A stretch of 64,000 nt of DNA, taken from positions 13,866-77,865 of the forward strand of contig NZ_VDES01000003.1 of the NCBI RefSeq assembly GCF_013607875.1, read 5' to 3'. The notes beneath the pieces are model-generated. The model was not told the origin of the DNA and did no database searches. It worked only from the letters and a program-made list of their open reading frames with translations. Shown in pieces: positions 39,246-48,629 of the stretch (position 1 is its first letter; every line of letters starts with the position of its first letter). The position numbers and the translations under genes were made by a program. This DNA is from Blastomonas ursincola (GTDB lineage: Bacteria; Pseudomonadota; Alphaproteobacteria; Sphingomonadales; Sphingomonadaceae).

Positions 39246-40706
39246 TCAGGCGGCCACGTGCGTTATATCCTTGATCCGGGCGAGCGATTCCTCGCGACCC
39301 AGCAGTTCGAGCACGTCGAATATACCCGGTGAGCGCGCCTGTCCGGTCAGAGCGGCGCGCAGCGGCTGGGCATAAGTGCCAAGGCCGTGCCCCTGTGCCT
39401 CGGCAAATTGGGTAAGCTTTTCCTCCAGCGCGGCGCCCGTCCATGACGGTGCTTCGGCCAGAACCGGTTCTACTGTCTGCAAGACCGCGACCCCGGCTTC
39501 GTCTAGCAGGGATTTTGCTTTCTCGTCCATGCTTAACGGGCGATTCTTGAAGAGAAACTGCGCTCCTTCCGCGAGTTCGTTGAGGTCGCGCGCGCGCAGC
39601 TTCATCACCGGCATCGCGCGGCCCAGCAGATCGATGCCGCCCGCAGGATCGAATTCTGGCATCCGTGCGGCGACGCGCGGCGCGACCAGCGCGGCAAGCG
39701 CGGTATCGTCCATCTCGCGCAGATACTGGCCATTGAGGTTGATCAGCTTCTTGGCATCGAAGCGCGAGGGCGACTTGCCGACATTGGCGAGCGAGAACAG
39801 CTCGACCGCCTCGGAGCGCGAGATCTTCTCGCGGTCGCCATAACCCCAGCCGAGCCGCAGGAGGTAATTGAACATCGCGTCCGACACCACGCCCATATCG
39901 TCGCGATAGGCCTCGACGCCCAGTGCACCGTGGCGCTTCGAGAGTTTTGCGCCGTCATTGCCGTGGATCAGCGGGATATGCGCGTATACGGGCTCCGGCC
40001 ATCCCATCGCCTGGATCAGCGCGAGCTGGCGGAAAGCATTGTTCAGATGGTCGTCGCCGCGGATGATGTGCGTCACGCCCATGTCGTGGTCGTCCACGAC
40101 CACCGCGAGCATATAGGTGGGGGTGCCATCGGAGCGCAGCAGGACATAATCGTCGAGTTCGCGCGTATCGACCGTGACGTTACCCTGGACCTGGTCGGCA
40201 ATCGTCATCTTGCCCGATTGCGGGGCCTTCAGGCGCACGACATAGGGCGCGCCCGCCGGGGCCTCGCTGGGATCGCGGTCGCGCCAGCGGCCGTCATAGC
40301 GCATCGGCAGCTTCTTCTCGCGCTGCTCGGCGCGCATCGCCTCCAGCTCCTCCGCGGTGGCGAAGCACTTGTACGCCTTGCCCATATCGAGCAGCTGGTG
40401 CGCAACCTCGGCATGGCGCGCCGCGCGTTCGCTCTGGAATACCGGCGTGTCGTCCCAATCGAGACCCAGCCAGTCGAGCCCGGCAAAGATCGCGTCGATC
40501 GCTTCCGGAGTTGAGCGCGCCTTGTCGGTATCCTCGATCCGCAGCAGCGCCTTGCCGCCATGGTGGCGGGCGAACAGCCAGTTGAACATCGCGGTGCGCG
40601 CGCCGCCGATATGGAGGAATCCGGTGGGTGACGGGGCGAACCGGGTTACGACCTGTCCGCCGGACGCGCCCGCCGGAAGGTCCGATTTTTCGCCGCTTGC
40701 ACTCAC
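39246..40706 (-). CDS. gltX: Glutamate--tRNA ligase
   Basis: Charges tRNA-Glu (and, in organisms with GatCAB, possibly tRNA-Gln). The 486-residue class I synthetase has the HIGH-like motif in [20 protein letters not shown] and KLSKRHG as its KMSKS motif. The anticodon-binding domain at the C-terminus includes [21 protein letters not shown] short Gly/Ser N-terminal extension precedes the core. Alphaproteobacteria often carry two GltX copies; this window shows one. Confidence 0.96.
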   Translation of the reverse strand: MSASGEKSDLPAGASGGQVVTRFAPSPTGFLHIGGARTAMFNWLFARHHGGKALLRIEDTDKARSTPEAIDAIFAGLDWLGLDWDDTPVFQSERAARHAEVAHQLLDMGKAYKCFATAEELEAMRAEQREKKLPMRYDGRWRDRDPSEAPAGAPYVVRLKAPQSGKMTIADQVQGNVTVDTRELDDYVLLRSDGTPTYMLAVVVDDHDMGVTHIIRGDDHLNNAFRQLALIQAMGWPEPVYAHIPLIHGNDGAKLSKRHGALGVEAYRDDMGVVSDAMFNYLLRLGWGYGDREKISRSEAVELFSLANVGKSPSRFDAKKLINLNGQYLREMDDTALAALVAPRVAARMPEFDPAGGIDLLGRAMPVMKLRARDLNELAEGAQFLFKNRPLSMDEKAKSLLDEAGVAVLQTVEPVLAEAPSWTGAALEEKLTQFAEAQGHGLGTYAQPLRAALTGQARSPGIFDVLELLGREESLARIKDITHVAA

Positions 40707-40779
40707 TTACGCTTTCCTTTCAAACTCGCCGATGATGGCAATTTCGACCGCCTCTAGCACGGCTTTCTGGCAGCGACAA

Positions 40780-42933
40780 ATGGCCAGTCTGCGCCGGTTT
40801 TCAATGGCCCCGCCTTCCGTCGCGGCCATGGGGCAATGGCTGCTGTCAGAGCGCGATCAGCTGCCGGTATGGATCGTCGTCGCGTTCGGCGCGGGGATTG
40901 CCGCCTGGTTCGCGCTGCCTGGCGGCGAGTGGCCGGTAGCGCTGATCGCGCTCAGCCTCGCCGGAGCGCTGGCACTGCTCGCCTGGTGCCGGTCCTTTGG
41001 CGCGATGGAACTGGCCGCGCGCTGCCTGTTCGTCGGTCTGCTGATGCTCGCGGCAGGCTGCGCGACCATGGCCTGGCGTGCCGAGCGCGTAGCCGCCGAC
41101 CCGCTTCCCGCGCCCTGGTTCGGCGTGCTGACCGGGCGGATCGAGGCGCGCGAGACGTTGCCTGCGCGCGACATGGTGCGGCTCATCGTCCAGCCCGGTC
41201 CCTCGCTCGGCCTGCCGGAGCGGGTGCGGGTCAATCTCGACCTTGAACTGGATAGCCCCGCGCTGCAGCCCGGCGCGATCATCACGGGCCGGGCGCGGCT
41301 GATGCCGCCTGCGCAGGCGGCGCTGCCCGGCGGTTACAGCTTTGCCCAGCGCGCGTGGTTCGACCGGCTCGGCGCGACGGGCAGCATGCTCGACAAGCCG
41401 CAGCTGCTCAAGCCCGGTGAAACGGCGGGGGCGCTCGATTCGCTGCGCGCGCGGCTCTCGGCCCATATCCAGGCCTCGGTGCCCGGCGGGGCGGGGGGCA
41501 TTGCCGCGACCCTGGCGACGGGCGATCGTGGCGCGATCAGCGAGGAAGATGCCGAGGCCATGCGGTCGAGCGGCCTGGCGCATCTGCTCTCTATCAGCGG
41601 GCTGCACGTTACCGCGCTGATCGGCGCGGTCTGGCTGCTGACGCTGCGGCTCCTTGCATTGTTCCCGCCGCTCGCCCGCGCCTGGCGGCTGCCGCTCGTC
41701 GCAGCCGGAGCAGGGGCGCTGGCCGGGATCGGCTATACTTTGCTCACCGGGGCCGAGGTGCCAACGATCCGATCGTGCGCGGCGGCGTTGCTCGTGTTGC
41801 TCGCGCTGGCGCTCGGGCGCGATCCGGTCTCGCCCCGGCTGATCGCGGCGGGCGCATTCGCGGTGCTGCTGGTCTGGCCCGAATCGCTGATGGGGCCGAG
41901 CTTCCAGCTGAGCTTCGCCGCCGTTACCGCGATCGTCGCGCTGCACGATCATCCCGCGATGCGGAACTGGGCAGCGGCGGACCTGGGCTGGGCTGGGCGA
42001 GTGGCGCGCTTCCTGGCGATGACCTTCCTTACCGGGCTGCTGATCGAGTTCACGCTGATGCCGATCGCGCTGCACCATTTCGGCAAGGCGGGGCTTTATG
42101 GCGCGCTCGCCAACATGATCGCGATTCCGCTCACCACCTTCATCATCATGCCGGTCGAGGCGCTGGCGCTGCTGCTCGATCTTGTCGGGCTCGGCGCGCC
42201 CTTCTGGTGGCTGTGCGGCATCGCGATCCAGGCGCTGATCGATGTCGCGCATGGCGTCGCCGATACTCCCGGCGCCGTCGCGCTGTTTCCGCGAAGCGGC
42301 GCGCCGGTGTTCGCGCTGTTCGTGATCGGGGGGCTGTGGCTGTTCCTGTGGCGCACGCGCGGACGCTGGCTGGGGCTGATCCCGGTGGCATTAGCCACGT
42401 TGCTCGCCGCGCTTCAGCCCGCGCCCGACCTGCTGGTGACGGGCGACGGCCAGCATCTCGCGCTCAGCGCCCCCGACGGCGCGCTGGTGGTGCTGCGCCG
42501 CAATGCGGGCGATTATGCGCTGCAAAGCCTGAGCGAGAGCGCTGCGTTCCAGGGGCAGCCGATCGCGATCGAGGACTGGCCTGGCGCGCGGTGCAATGCC
42601 GATTTCTGCAGCCTGATACTGCGCGATCAAAGGGTGCTCATCGGCAGAAGCCGCGAGCGGATACCAGAGCGCGACCTGGCCGCTGCGTGCCGCAGGGCCG
42701 ATATTGTCATCGCGGCGCGCTGGCTGCCGAAGAGCTGCCGCCCGCGCTGGTTCAAGGCGGACCGGGCGCTGCTCGACCGGACGGGGGGACTAGCGATCTA
42801 TCTGGGCGACCGCAGCGTCAGGACGGTGGCCGAGAGCCATGCCGGGCACCCCTGGTGGGACCGAGCGATGGCGCTGCGCCAGGCCGCGCGCGAGAAGGCA
42901 CGCGCCGAACGGCTCAGCACTCGACCACGTTGA
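40780..42933 (+). CDS. ComEC/Rec2-family DNA-uptake channel protein, without a metallo-beta-lactamase domain
   Basis: A 717-residue polytopic protein. An N-terminal DUF4131-type region (about residues 15-215) with three helices and an OB-like segment is followed by the Competence domain (about 235-540), with SSGLAHLLSISGLHVTALIGAVW as its hallmark (quoted in part: GLAHLLSISGLHV). The C-terminus (about 560-717) contains VTGDGQHLALSAPDG but no HxHxDH motif. ComEC is the inner-membrane channel for single-stranded DNA in transformation. No pilin or comF gene is adjacent. The ATG at 40780 is chosen as divergent from gltX. Confidence 0.88.
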   Translation: MASLRRFSMAPPSVAAMGQWLLSERDQLPVWIVVAFGAGIAAWFALPGGEWPVALIALSLAGALALLAWCRSFGAMELAARCLFVGLLMLAAGCATMAWRAERVAADPLPAPWFGVLTGRIEARETLPARDMVRLIVQPGPSLGLPERVRVNLDLELDSPALQPGAIITGRARLMPPAQAALPGGYSFAQRAWFDRLGATGSMLDKPQLLKPGETAGALDSLRARLSAHIQASVPGGAGGIAATLATGDRGAISEEDAEAMRSSGLAHLLSISGLHVTALIGAVWLLTLRLLALFPPLARAWRLPLVAAGAGALAGIGYTLLTGAEVPTIRSCAAALLVLLALALGRDPVSPRLIAAGAFAVLLVWPESLMGPSFQLSFAAVTAIVALHDHPAMRNWAAADLGWAGRVARFLAMTFLTGLLIEFTLMPIALHHFGKAGLYGALANMIAIPLTTFIIMPVEALALLLDLVGLGAPFWWLCGIAIQALIDVAHGVADTPGAVALFPRSGAPVFALFVIGGLWLFLWRTRGRWLGLIPVALATLLAALQPAPDLLVTGDGQHLALSAPDGALVVLRRNAGDYALQSLSESAAFQGQPIAIEDWPGARCNADFCSLILRDQRVLIGRSRERIPERDLAAACRRADIVIAARWLPKSCRPRWFKADRALLDRTGGLAIYLGDRSVRTVAESHAGHPWWDRAMALRQAAREKARAERLSTRPR

Positions 42934-44296
42934 CCGCGAGCCCGCCCTGCGAGGTTTCCTTGTAGCGCTCGTTCATGTCGAGCCCGGTGCGGCGCATCGT
43001 CTCGATCACCTCGTCCAGGCTGACCCGGTGCGTGCCATCGCCCATCATCGCCAGCCGCGCCGCCTCGATCGCCTTGACCGCGCCGACCGCGTTACGCTCG
43101 ATGCACGGCACCTGCACCAGCCCCGCGACCGGGTCGCAGGTGAGCCCCAGATTGTGCTCCATGCCGATTTCCGCCGCGTTCTCGACCTGCATCGGCGAAC
43201 CGCCCCAGGCTGCGACCAAGCCCGCTGCCGCCATCGAACAGGCGACGCCGACCTCGCCCTGACAGCCGACCTCCGCGCCCGAGATCGAGGCATTCTCCTT
43301 GAACAGCGATCCGATCGCGGCGGCGGTGAGCAGGAAGCGTTCGATGCCTGCCTGGTCGGCGCCGGGCGCGAAGCGATCGTAGAAACGCAGCACCGAGGGG
43401 ATGATCCCCGCTGCGCCATTGGTCGGCGCGGTGACGACCTTGCCGCCCGCTGCATTTTCCTCGTTCACCGCGAGCGCCCAGAGGTTGACCCAGTCGATCA
43501 CGGTCAGCGGATCGGACAGCATCCGCTCCTGCCGCTCCATCAGATGCGCCATCACGAGCGGCGCGCGGCGCTTCACCTTGAGGCCGCCGGGCAAAATGCC
43601 GCCGGTGCGGATGCCGCGGTCGATACAGGCCGACATCGCCTGGGCTATGTCGGAAAGCCCGGCCGACAGCGCCTCCGGGCTGCGCGCTGCCAGCTCGTTG
43701 GCGCGCATGATCTCGGCGATCGACAGCCCCGTCTCCGCCGCGATGGCAAGCAGATCGGCACCCGAGCGAAAGACATGCGGAACATCCCACAGCCCGCCGC
43801 CGCCAGGCGCGTTGCCGCCGGTCTCGCCCTCATCGATCACCGCCCCGCCGCCGACAGAATAATAGGCGCGTCGGTCAAGCTCTTCCCCGTCGGGCCCGAA
43901 GGCGGCGAAGGTCATCGCATTGCTGTGATATTCCAGACGCTCGCGCTGCAGGAAGATCAGGTCTGCCGGTTCGTCAAAGGCGATGCGATGGTGCCGGGCG
44001 AGCAGGATCTCGCCGTTCGCCCGGATCGTTTCGATCAACCGGTCCGCGGCGTCGGGATCGCAGGTTACCGGCTCCTCCCCGGCCAGGCCGAGCAGGATCG
44101 CGCGGTCGCTCGCATGGCCCTTGCCGGTAAGCGCGAGCGATCCATAGAGCCGCGTCTCCACCCGCGCTACCCGATCGAGCTGACCGGCATCGGCGAGCCT
44201 GGCGACGAAGCGTCCGGCCGCGACCATCGGCCCCATGGTGTGCGAACTGGAAGGGCCGATGCCGATCTTGAACAGATCGAAGACGGAGGCAACCAT
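42914..44296 (-). CDS. sdaA: L-serine ammonia-lyase (iron-sulfur type)
   Basis: Deaminates L-serine to pyruvate with an oxygen-sensitive 4Fe-4S cluster. The 460-residue single-chain form joins the beta (SVFDLFKIGIGPSSSHTMGP, residues 1-160) and alpha domains (about 185-450). Cluster cysteines are in GAEVGCQGEVGVACSMAA and GLTCDPVAGLVQVPCIER. The ATG at 44296 has AAGGA upstream. The 3' end overlaps the convergent comEC gene by 20 bases. The gene follows the S9 peptidase on the same strand, 24 bases apart. Confidence 0.95.
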   Translation of the reverse strand: MVASVFDLFKIGIGPSSSHTMGPMVAAGRFVARLADAGQLDRVARVETRLYGSLALTGKGHASDRAILLGLAGEEPVTCDPDAADRLIETIRANGEILLARHHRIAFDEPADLIFLQRERLEYHSNAMTFAAFGPDGEELDRRAYYSVGGGAVIDEGETGGNAPGGGGLWDVPHVFRSGADLLAIAAETGLSIAEIMRANELAARSPEALSAGLSDIAQAMSACIDRGIRTGGILPGGLKVKRRAPLVMAHLMERQERMLSDPLTVIDWVNLWALAVNEENAAGGKVVTAPTNGAAGIIPSVLRFYDRFAPGADQAGIERFLLTAAAIGSLFKENASISGAEVGCQGEVGVACSMAAAGLVAAWGGSPMQVENAAEIGMEHNLGLTCDPVAGLVQVPCIERNAVGAVKAIEAARLAMMGDGTHRVSLDEVIETMRRTGLDMNERYKETSQGGLAVNVVEC

Positions 44297-44320
44297 GAGC
44301 AATCCTTGTGCGAGAAAGGT

Positions 44321-46294
44321 TCAGTCGGCGGCGCCGGGCTGTGCGCCGAGCAGGTGCTGCTGCCAGAAGGCGAGCGTGGCCCAGAACAGGTAATCGGCAT
44401 TTTCCTTGCGGCGGAAGCCATGCCCTTCGTTACGCGCGAGCAGGTGCCAGGCCGTGCCGCCATGCGAGCGTACCGCATCGATGATCTGATCCGCCTCGCT
44501 CGCCGGAACGCGCGGATCGTTGGCGCCGGTCACCACCATCAGCGGAATCTTCAGTTGATCGACCCGGGTCAGCGGGCTGATCTCCTCGAGCTTGGCACGC
44601 AGCTCCGGAACGCGCTCGTCGCCATATTCGATCCGTCTGAGGTCCCGCCTGTATTCCTCTGTATTTTCGAGGAATGTGACGAAGTTGGAGATGGCGACGA
44701 TACAGCTGGCGGCATTGAAACGGCGGCCATAGCGGATCGCGCTGGCATAGCACATATAGCCGCCATAGCTGCCCCCGGTGACCCCGAAGCGCTTGGCATC
44801 GAGCGTCGGATATTTGCCCAGCCGGTCGAGAAAGGCGCCGATGTCCTTGACCGAATTCTCGCGGCGGAACGGGCCGTTGTCGAGAGCGACGAAGCGCTTG
44901 CCGAACCCGGTCGAGCCCCGGACATTGGGATAGAAGAGCGCGATACCGAGCTCGTTGATGAGATAGTTGGTCCGGCCCAGAAAGCCCGCAGTTGCCTGAC
45001 CCTCGGGGCCACCATGGATCGACATGATCAGTGGTCGCTTGCCTGGGTGCCGTTTCGGATCAGGCCGGTAAAGCAGGCCGGAAATCGGCTCGCCGTCGAA
45101 GCTCTTGATCTCGACCAACTCGGGCAGGACGTTGGTCGCCGGGTCGAGCCCACCGGTCTCGCTCTCGGTCCAGCGGGTGACCTTGAGCGTCGCGGGGTCG
45201 AGGCTATAGGCATCGCCGGGCGACTGGTTGGAATAGACGGTGAAACCGAGATCGCCCCAGGGTGCAAACTTCATTCCCGATCCGATCTCGCCCGGGGGGA
45301 GCCCTGTCACCTGACGCTTGGCGCCACTGGCGATATCGTAAAGATAAAGCCTGGAAAAACCCGCTTCATTAACGACATAGGCGATGGTCCTGCCATCTTT
45401 CGCGATGTCGAAACTGCTGATGTCCCAACGCCCGCCGTCGATCATCGGGGTGAACATCCCCGTCTCTGTGTCGAGCAGCCCGAGGCGCTGGACGTCCGAG
45501 TCCTTGTCGCTGGAGACCCAAAGACGGCCATCGGGGGCGAATTGCAGATTGCCATAGGCGACCGGGGTGGCATCGCGCGTCACCTGCCGGATCGCGCCGG
45601 TCTCGACATTGATGATGTGCAACTGGCTGTCGGTGACCGAGATATAGTTGAACACCAGCAGATCGCGGCCATTGGGGGCGAAATCGATCGCCGCCCAGCC
45701 GCCGCTGTCGGTGGAAAGCACCATCCGCGCCGATCCGGGCGTACGCGGGTCCATGACATAGATGTCATTATAGACGCCGGTGCGCATGTTGCTGCCATAG
45801 GCGACGAGCTTGCCGTCATCGGAAAACGGTCCCAGCGCATGACGGCTCTTGCCGTCGGTCAGCAAAGTCAGCCGCCCTGATTCCAGCGCATAGATCTGCG
45901 AGACCTCGTTGCCACCGGCGTCCTTCTCGAGCAACAGCACCTCGCCATCGGGCGACCAGCTGCCGCTGAAGATCGGCTCTTCCTCGAAGGTGATCTGCCG
46001 CCGCGCCGATCCGGGGGCTGCGACGCGGTGCAATTGCGCGACATTGGCAAAGCGCGTGGTGATCAGCATCGACCGGTCGACAGGGTGCCAGCCGACAAAA
46101 CCGGCGGTGCGATATTCGAGATAGGGGCGCGTGTCTGCGACCAGCGATTGCGCGATGGGCGGAACGCCATCGGCCACCATCGCAGCCGGGGGCGGAACTA
46201 TGGGATCGGCCGGGGCGGCGTCCTCGGCGGCCACAGGGACAGCCAGACCGACCGCCAGCGCGGCCAGCGCCCATGTCCAACTGCGCCGATGCAT
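44321..46294 (-). CDS. Prolyl oligopeptidase (S9) family serine peptidase, exported
   Basis: A 657-residue enzyme with a signal peptide (WTWALAALAVGLAVPVAAEDA). Residues about 50-390 form a beta-propeller of TolB/DPP-IV-like repeats (SGSWSPDGEVLLLEKD, APNGRDLLVF). The C-terminal alpha/beta hydrolase domain has the nucleophile in VTGGSYGGYMCY, the aspartate in TGANDPRVPASE and the histidine in ARNEGHGFRR. It is probably a periplasmic acylaminoacyl- or dipeptidyl-type peptidase. ATG 46294, with AAGGGA upstream, is preferred to ATG 46309. Confidence 0.92.
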   Translation of the reverse strand: MHRRSWTWALAALAVGLAVPVAAEDAAPADPIVPPPAAMVADGVPPIAQSLVADTRPYLEYRTAGFVGWHPVDRSMLITTRFANVAQLHRVAAPGSARRQITFEEEPIFSGSWSPDGEVLLLEKDAGGNEVSQIYALESGRLTLLTDGKSRHALGPFSDDGKLVAYGSNMRTGVYNDIYVMDPRTPGSARMVLSTDSGGWAAIDFAPNGRDLLVFNYISVTDSQLHIINVETGAIRQVTRDATPVAYGNLQFAPDGRLWVSSDKDSDVQRLGLLDTETGMFTPMIDGGRWDISSFDIAKDGRTIAYVVNEAGFSRLYLYDIASGAKRQVTGLPPGEIGSGMKFAPWGDLGFTVYSNQSPGDAYSLDPATLKVTRWTESETGGLDPATNVLPELVEIKSFDGEPISGLLYRPDPKRHPGKRPLIMSIHGGPEGQATAGFLGRTNYLINELGIALFYPNVRGSTGFGKRFVALDNGPFRRENSVKDIGAFLDRLGKYPTLDAKRFGVTGGSYGGYMCYASAIRYGRRFNAASCIVAISNFVTFLENTEEYRRDLRRIEYGDERVPELRAKLEEISPLTRVDQLKIPLMVVTGANDPRVPASEADQIIDAVRSHGGTAWHLLARNEGHGFRRKENADYLFWATLAFWQQHLLGAQPGAAD

Positions 46295-46419
46295 CCTGCG
46301 TCCCTTCATGTCTTGCTGCCCGTCTATGCGGCGCGCGCGCCCTTGGCAACCGCACAGCCAGATGGCCTGCCAAACACCCCTCTAGGCAGTGATGCAGCCA
46401 GGCCCTAGAAGCGCGGGCC

Positions 46420-48252
46420 ATGGACCCCAGGCCCGCCCGTCTTTCCCAGCCCTTTGTTCTGCTCGATGATGCCCGCGTGCAGGGGGGTAGCCCGGCGCGG
46501 CTGTACCGCGATCCGGTGCGCTGCCTGTCGGCGCACACCGCCGAAGAGCTGGACCAGTTGCTCGACGAGTTGCGCAGCGCGGGGCGGTCAGGGCTGCATG
46601 CGGCGGGCTATCTGACCTACGAAGCCGGCTATGCGCTCGAATCCCGGCTGCGGCCGCTGCTCGATGCGCTGGGGCCGATGCGGCTGGCCTGGTTCGGGCT
46701 GTTTGAACGTCATGACGTCATGCCGCCAGAGGCCGTGCCCGGCTGGCTCACGCTGCAGGGCGGGGAGGCGCAAGCCTCTCTGACCCCGGCGCGCCCCGAA
46801 ATGGCCGAGCATGACTATGCGGCGCGCTTTGCGCTGGTGCACGAAGCGATCGCGCGCGGTGACATCTACCAGGCCAATCTTACCTTCCAGAACCATGCTG
46901 CGGTTTCGGGCCATCCGCTGGCGCTCTATCGCGCGCTGCGCGCGGGATCGGCGGCGGGCTATGGCGGTGTGGTGTTCGATGGTGCCGACTGGCAATTGAG
47001 CCTTTCGCCCGAAATGTTCTTCTCGCTGCGCCAGGGCGAGATGACCGCGCGCCCGATGAAGGGCACGCGCCCGCGCGAAGCCGATCCCGCGCGCGATGCC
47101 GAGGCTGCGGAACAGCTGCGCAGCTCGGAAAAGGACCGCGCGGAAAACCTGATGATCGTCGATCTGCTGCGCAACGATCTGGCGCGCGTCGCGGTGCCCG
47201 GCAGCGTGCGCGTGACCGATCTGTTCCGCATCGAAAGCTATCCCAGCGTCCACCAGATGACCTCGACCGTACGCGCGGGCCTGGCGCCGGGCCGCGATGC
47301 GATCGACATCATTCGCGCGATCTATCCCTGCGGATCGATCACCGGCGCGCCAAAGATCCGTGCGATGGAATTGCTGCACGCAATCGAGGCGAGGCCGCGC
47401 GGCATCTATTGCGGATCGATCGGCCGGATCGACCCGCATCGCGAAGGCCAGCCGGGTGACGCCGCTTTCAATGTCGCAATTCGCACCTTGCATCTTGCCG
47501 CCGATGCGCAAAAGGTCAGCCTTGGGCTGGGATCGGGGGTGGTCGCGGATTCCGGCGCAGCAGACGAATGGCGCGAATGTCTGGTCAAGGGGGCGTTCTT
47601 GAAGGCGGCGACAGGATTGCAGGCAAGGGCGGGGCGGTTCGATCTCATCGAGACCATGGGCTTTGATCCTGCGAGCGGCATCGTCCGGCTGGAACTGCAT
47701 CTGGAGCGGATGAAGGCAAGCGCGGCGGCGCTGGGTTTCTCGTTCGATCGGCACGCCGTGCGCAACGCGCTCAACCATGCCTGCTTCTTTCTGGAGGTGC
47801 CCACGCGCATCCGGCTGCTGCTTGCCGCGACGGGCGATACCGCGATCGAGATGCGCCCGATGCCCGCACCGCTGGGCGAGCCGCTGAAGGTGGCGCTTCG
47901 GCCGATGGCGCTGGCTGCCGACGATCTGCGGCTGGCGCACAAGACGACCGACCGGGATTGCTATGACGCTCCCCGTCGCGAGGCTGCAGCGCAGCAGGGC
48001 GCGGACGAGGTGTTGTTCACGGATGCCGGCGGCGCGCTGACCGAGGGGAGCTTTACCAGCCTGTTCGTCGAGCGTGACGGTCGGCTGCTCACCCCATCAC
48101 TTGCCCAGGGCCTGCTGCCCGGCGTGCTCAGGCGCGAGCTGATCGAGCAGGGCAGGGCGGCGGAGGCGCGGCTGGTGCCCGGCGACCTGACAGACGGCTT
48201 CTGGCTGGGCAATTCGCTGCGCGGGCTGATGCGGGCGCGGCTGATCGGTTGA
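46420..48252 (+). CDS. pabB: Aminodeoxychorismate synthase component I fused to 4-amino-4-deoxychorismate lyase
   Basis: A 610-residue PabB-PabC fusion for p-aminobenzoate (folate) synthesis. Residues about 1-395 are the chorismate-utilising PabB domain, with KGTRPREADPARDAEA, SSEKDRAENLMIVDLLRND and YPCGSITGAPKIRAMELL. Residues about 405-605 are a class IV aminotransferase (PLP) lyase domain with ETMGFDPASG, the probable PLP-lysine in LAHKTTDRDCYDAP, and DAGGALTEGSFTSLFV. The glutaminase PabA must be elsewhere. The gene is divergent from the S9 peptidase. Confidence 0.93.
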   Translation: MDPRPARLSQPFVLLDDARVQGGSPARLYRDPVRCLSAHTAEELDQLLDELRSAGRSGLHAAGYLTYEAGYALESRLRPLLDALGPMRLAWFGLFERHDVMPPEAVPGWLTLQGGEAQASLTPARPEMAEHDYAARFALVHEAIARGDIYQANLTFQNHAAVSGHPLALYRALRAGSAAGYGGVVFDGADWQLSLSPEMFFSLRQGEMTARPMKGTRPREADPARDAEAAEQLRSSEKDRAENLMIVDLLRNDLARVAVPGSVRVTDLFRIESYPSVHQMTSTVRAGLAPGRDAIDIIRAIYPCGSITGAPKIRAMELLHAIEARPRGIYCGSIGRIDPHREGQPGDAAFNVAIRTLHLAADAQKVSLGLGSGVVADSGAADEWRECLVKGAFLKAATGLQARAGRFDLIETMGFDPASGIVRLELHLERMKASAAALGFSFDRHAVRNALNHACFFLEVPTRIRLLLAATGDTAIEMRPMPAPLGEPLKVALRPMALAADDLRLAHKTTDRDCYDAPRREAAAQQGADEVLFTDAGGALTEGSFTSLFVERDGRLLTPSLAQGLLPGVLRRELIEQGRAAEARLVPGDLTDGFWLGNSLRGLMRARLIG

Positions 48253-48485
48253 CCGCTGGGTCACCTGATCGACCTCCATCCGACGTTCGCCGAAAAGCTG
48301 AACCATCGCCTGTGCCGTGGTTCACAGCGCGTACAGCCGATTCAGGCACATTGCGGGCACCCCAAGCAGAACTATCCGCAGTGCTGCTTGATTCGCCCGT
48401 CGGGGGCACCAGATGGTCCTTCCGATGTAACCCCGCAGGCCATTCCCCCGAACCGGGCCTGCGGACACATGACAAGAGACGAACC
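48253..48485. other. Intergenic region upstream of the membrane peptide and msrA
   Basis: This 233-base gap shows no repeat or other gene that I can support. It presumably carries the promoter of the downstream pair. CGCAGGCC/GGCCTGCG (about 48439 and 48464) forms a GC-rich inverted repeat just upstream of the start. Confidence 0.35.
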
Positions 48486-48629
48486 ATGACTACTATCCTC
48501 AAGTCGGATCTGTTCCGCAATTTCCTGGGCGGTTTTGCCATCGGCGCGATCGCGATGTTCGTGCTGCTGCCCGAAGACGGCCGTGCCGAAAGCGCGCGGC
48601 CCGCTATCGAGAGTTCGATCCTGAAATGA
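48486..48629 (+). CDS. Small single-helix membrane protein coupled to msrA
   Basis: A 47-residue product, MTTILKSDLFRNFLGGF then a helix (AIGAIAMFVLLP) and a short polar tail ending in SSILK. No family is recognised. The gene has a usable start, and its stop overlaps the msrA start in an ATGA, so translation is coupled. The topology would place the tail in the periplasm, where the exported MsrA would act. It could be a membrane partner, or only a coupling leader. Confidence 0.6.
   Translation: MTTILKSDLFRNFLGGFAIGAIAMFVLLPEDGRAESARPAIESSILK

Noticed and set aside
42839-45880. Open frame of more than 1000 codons on the plus strand
   Set aside because: It runs antisense across sdaA and the S9 peptidase, which have full catalytic motifs. 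Its translation is Arg/His/Asp-rich low-complexity sequence typical of shadow frames in high-GC DNA.
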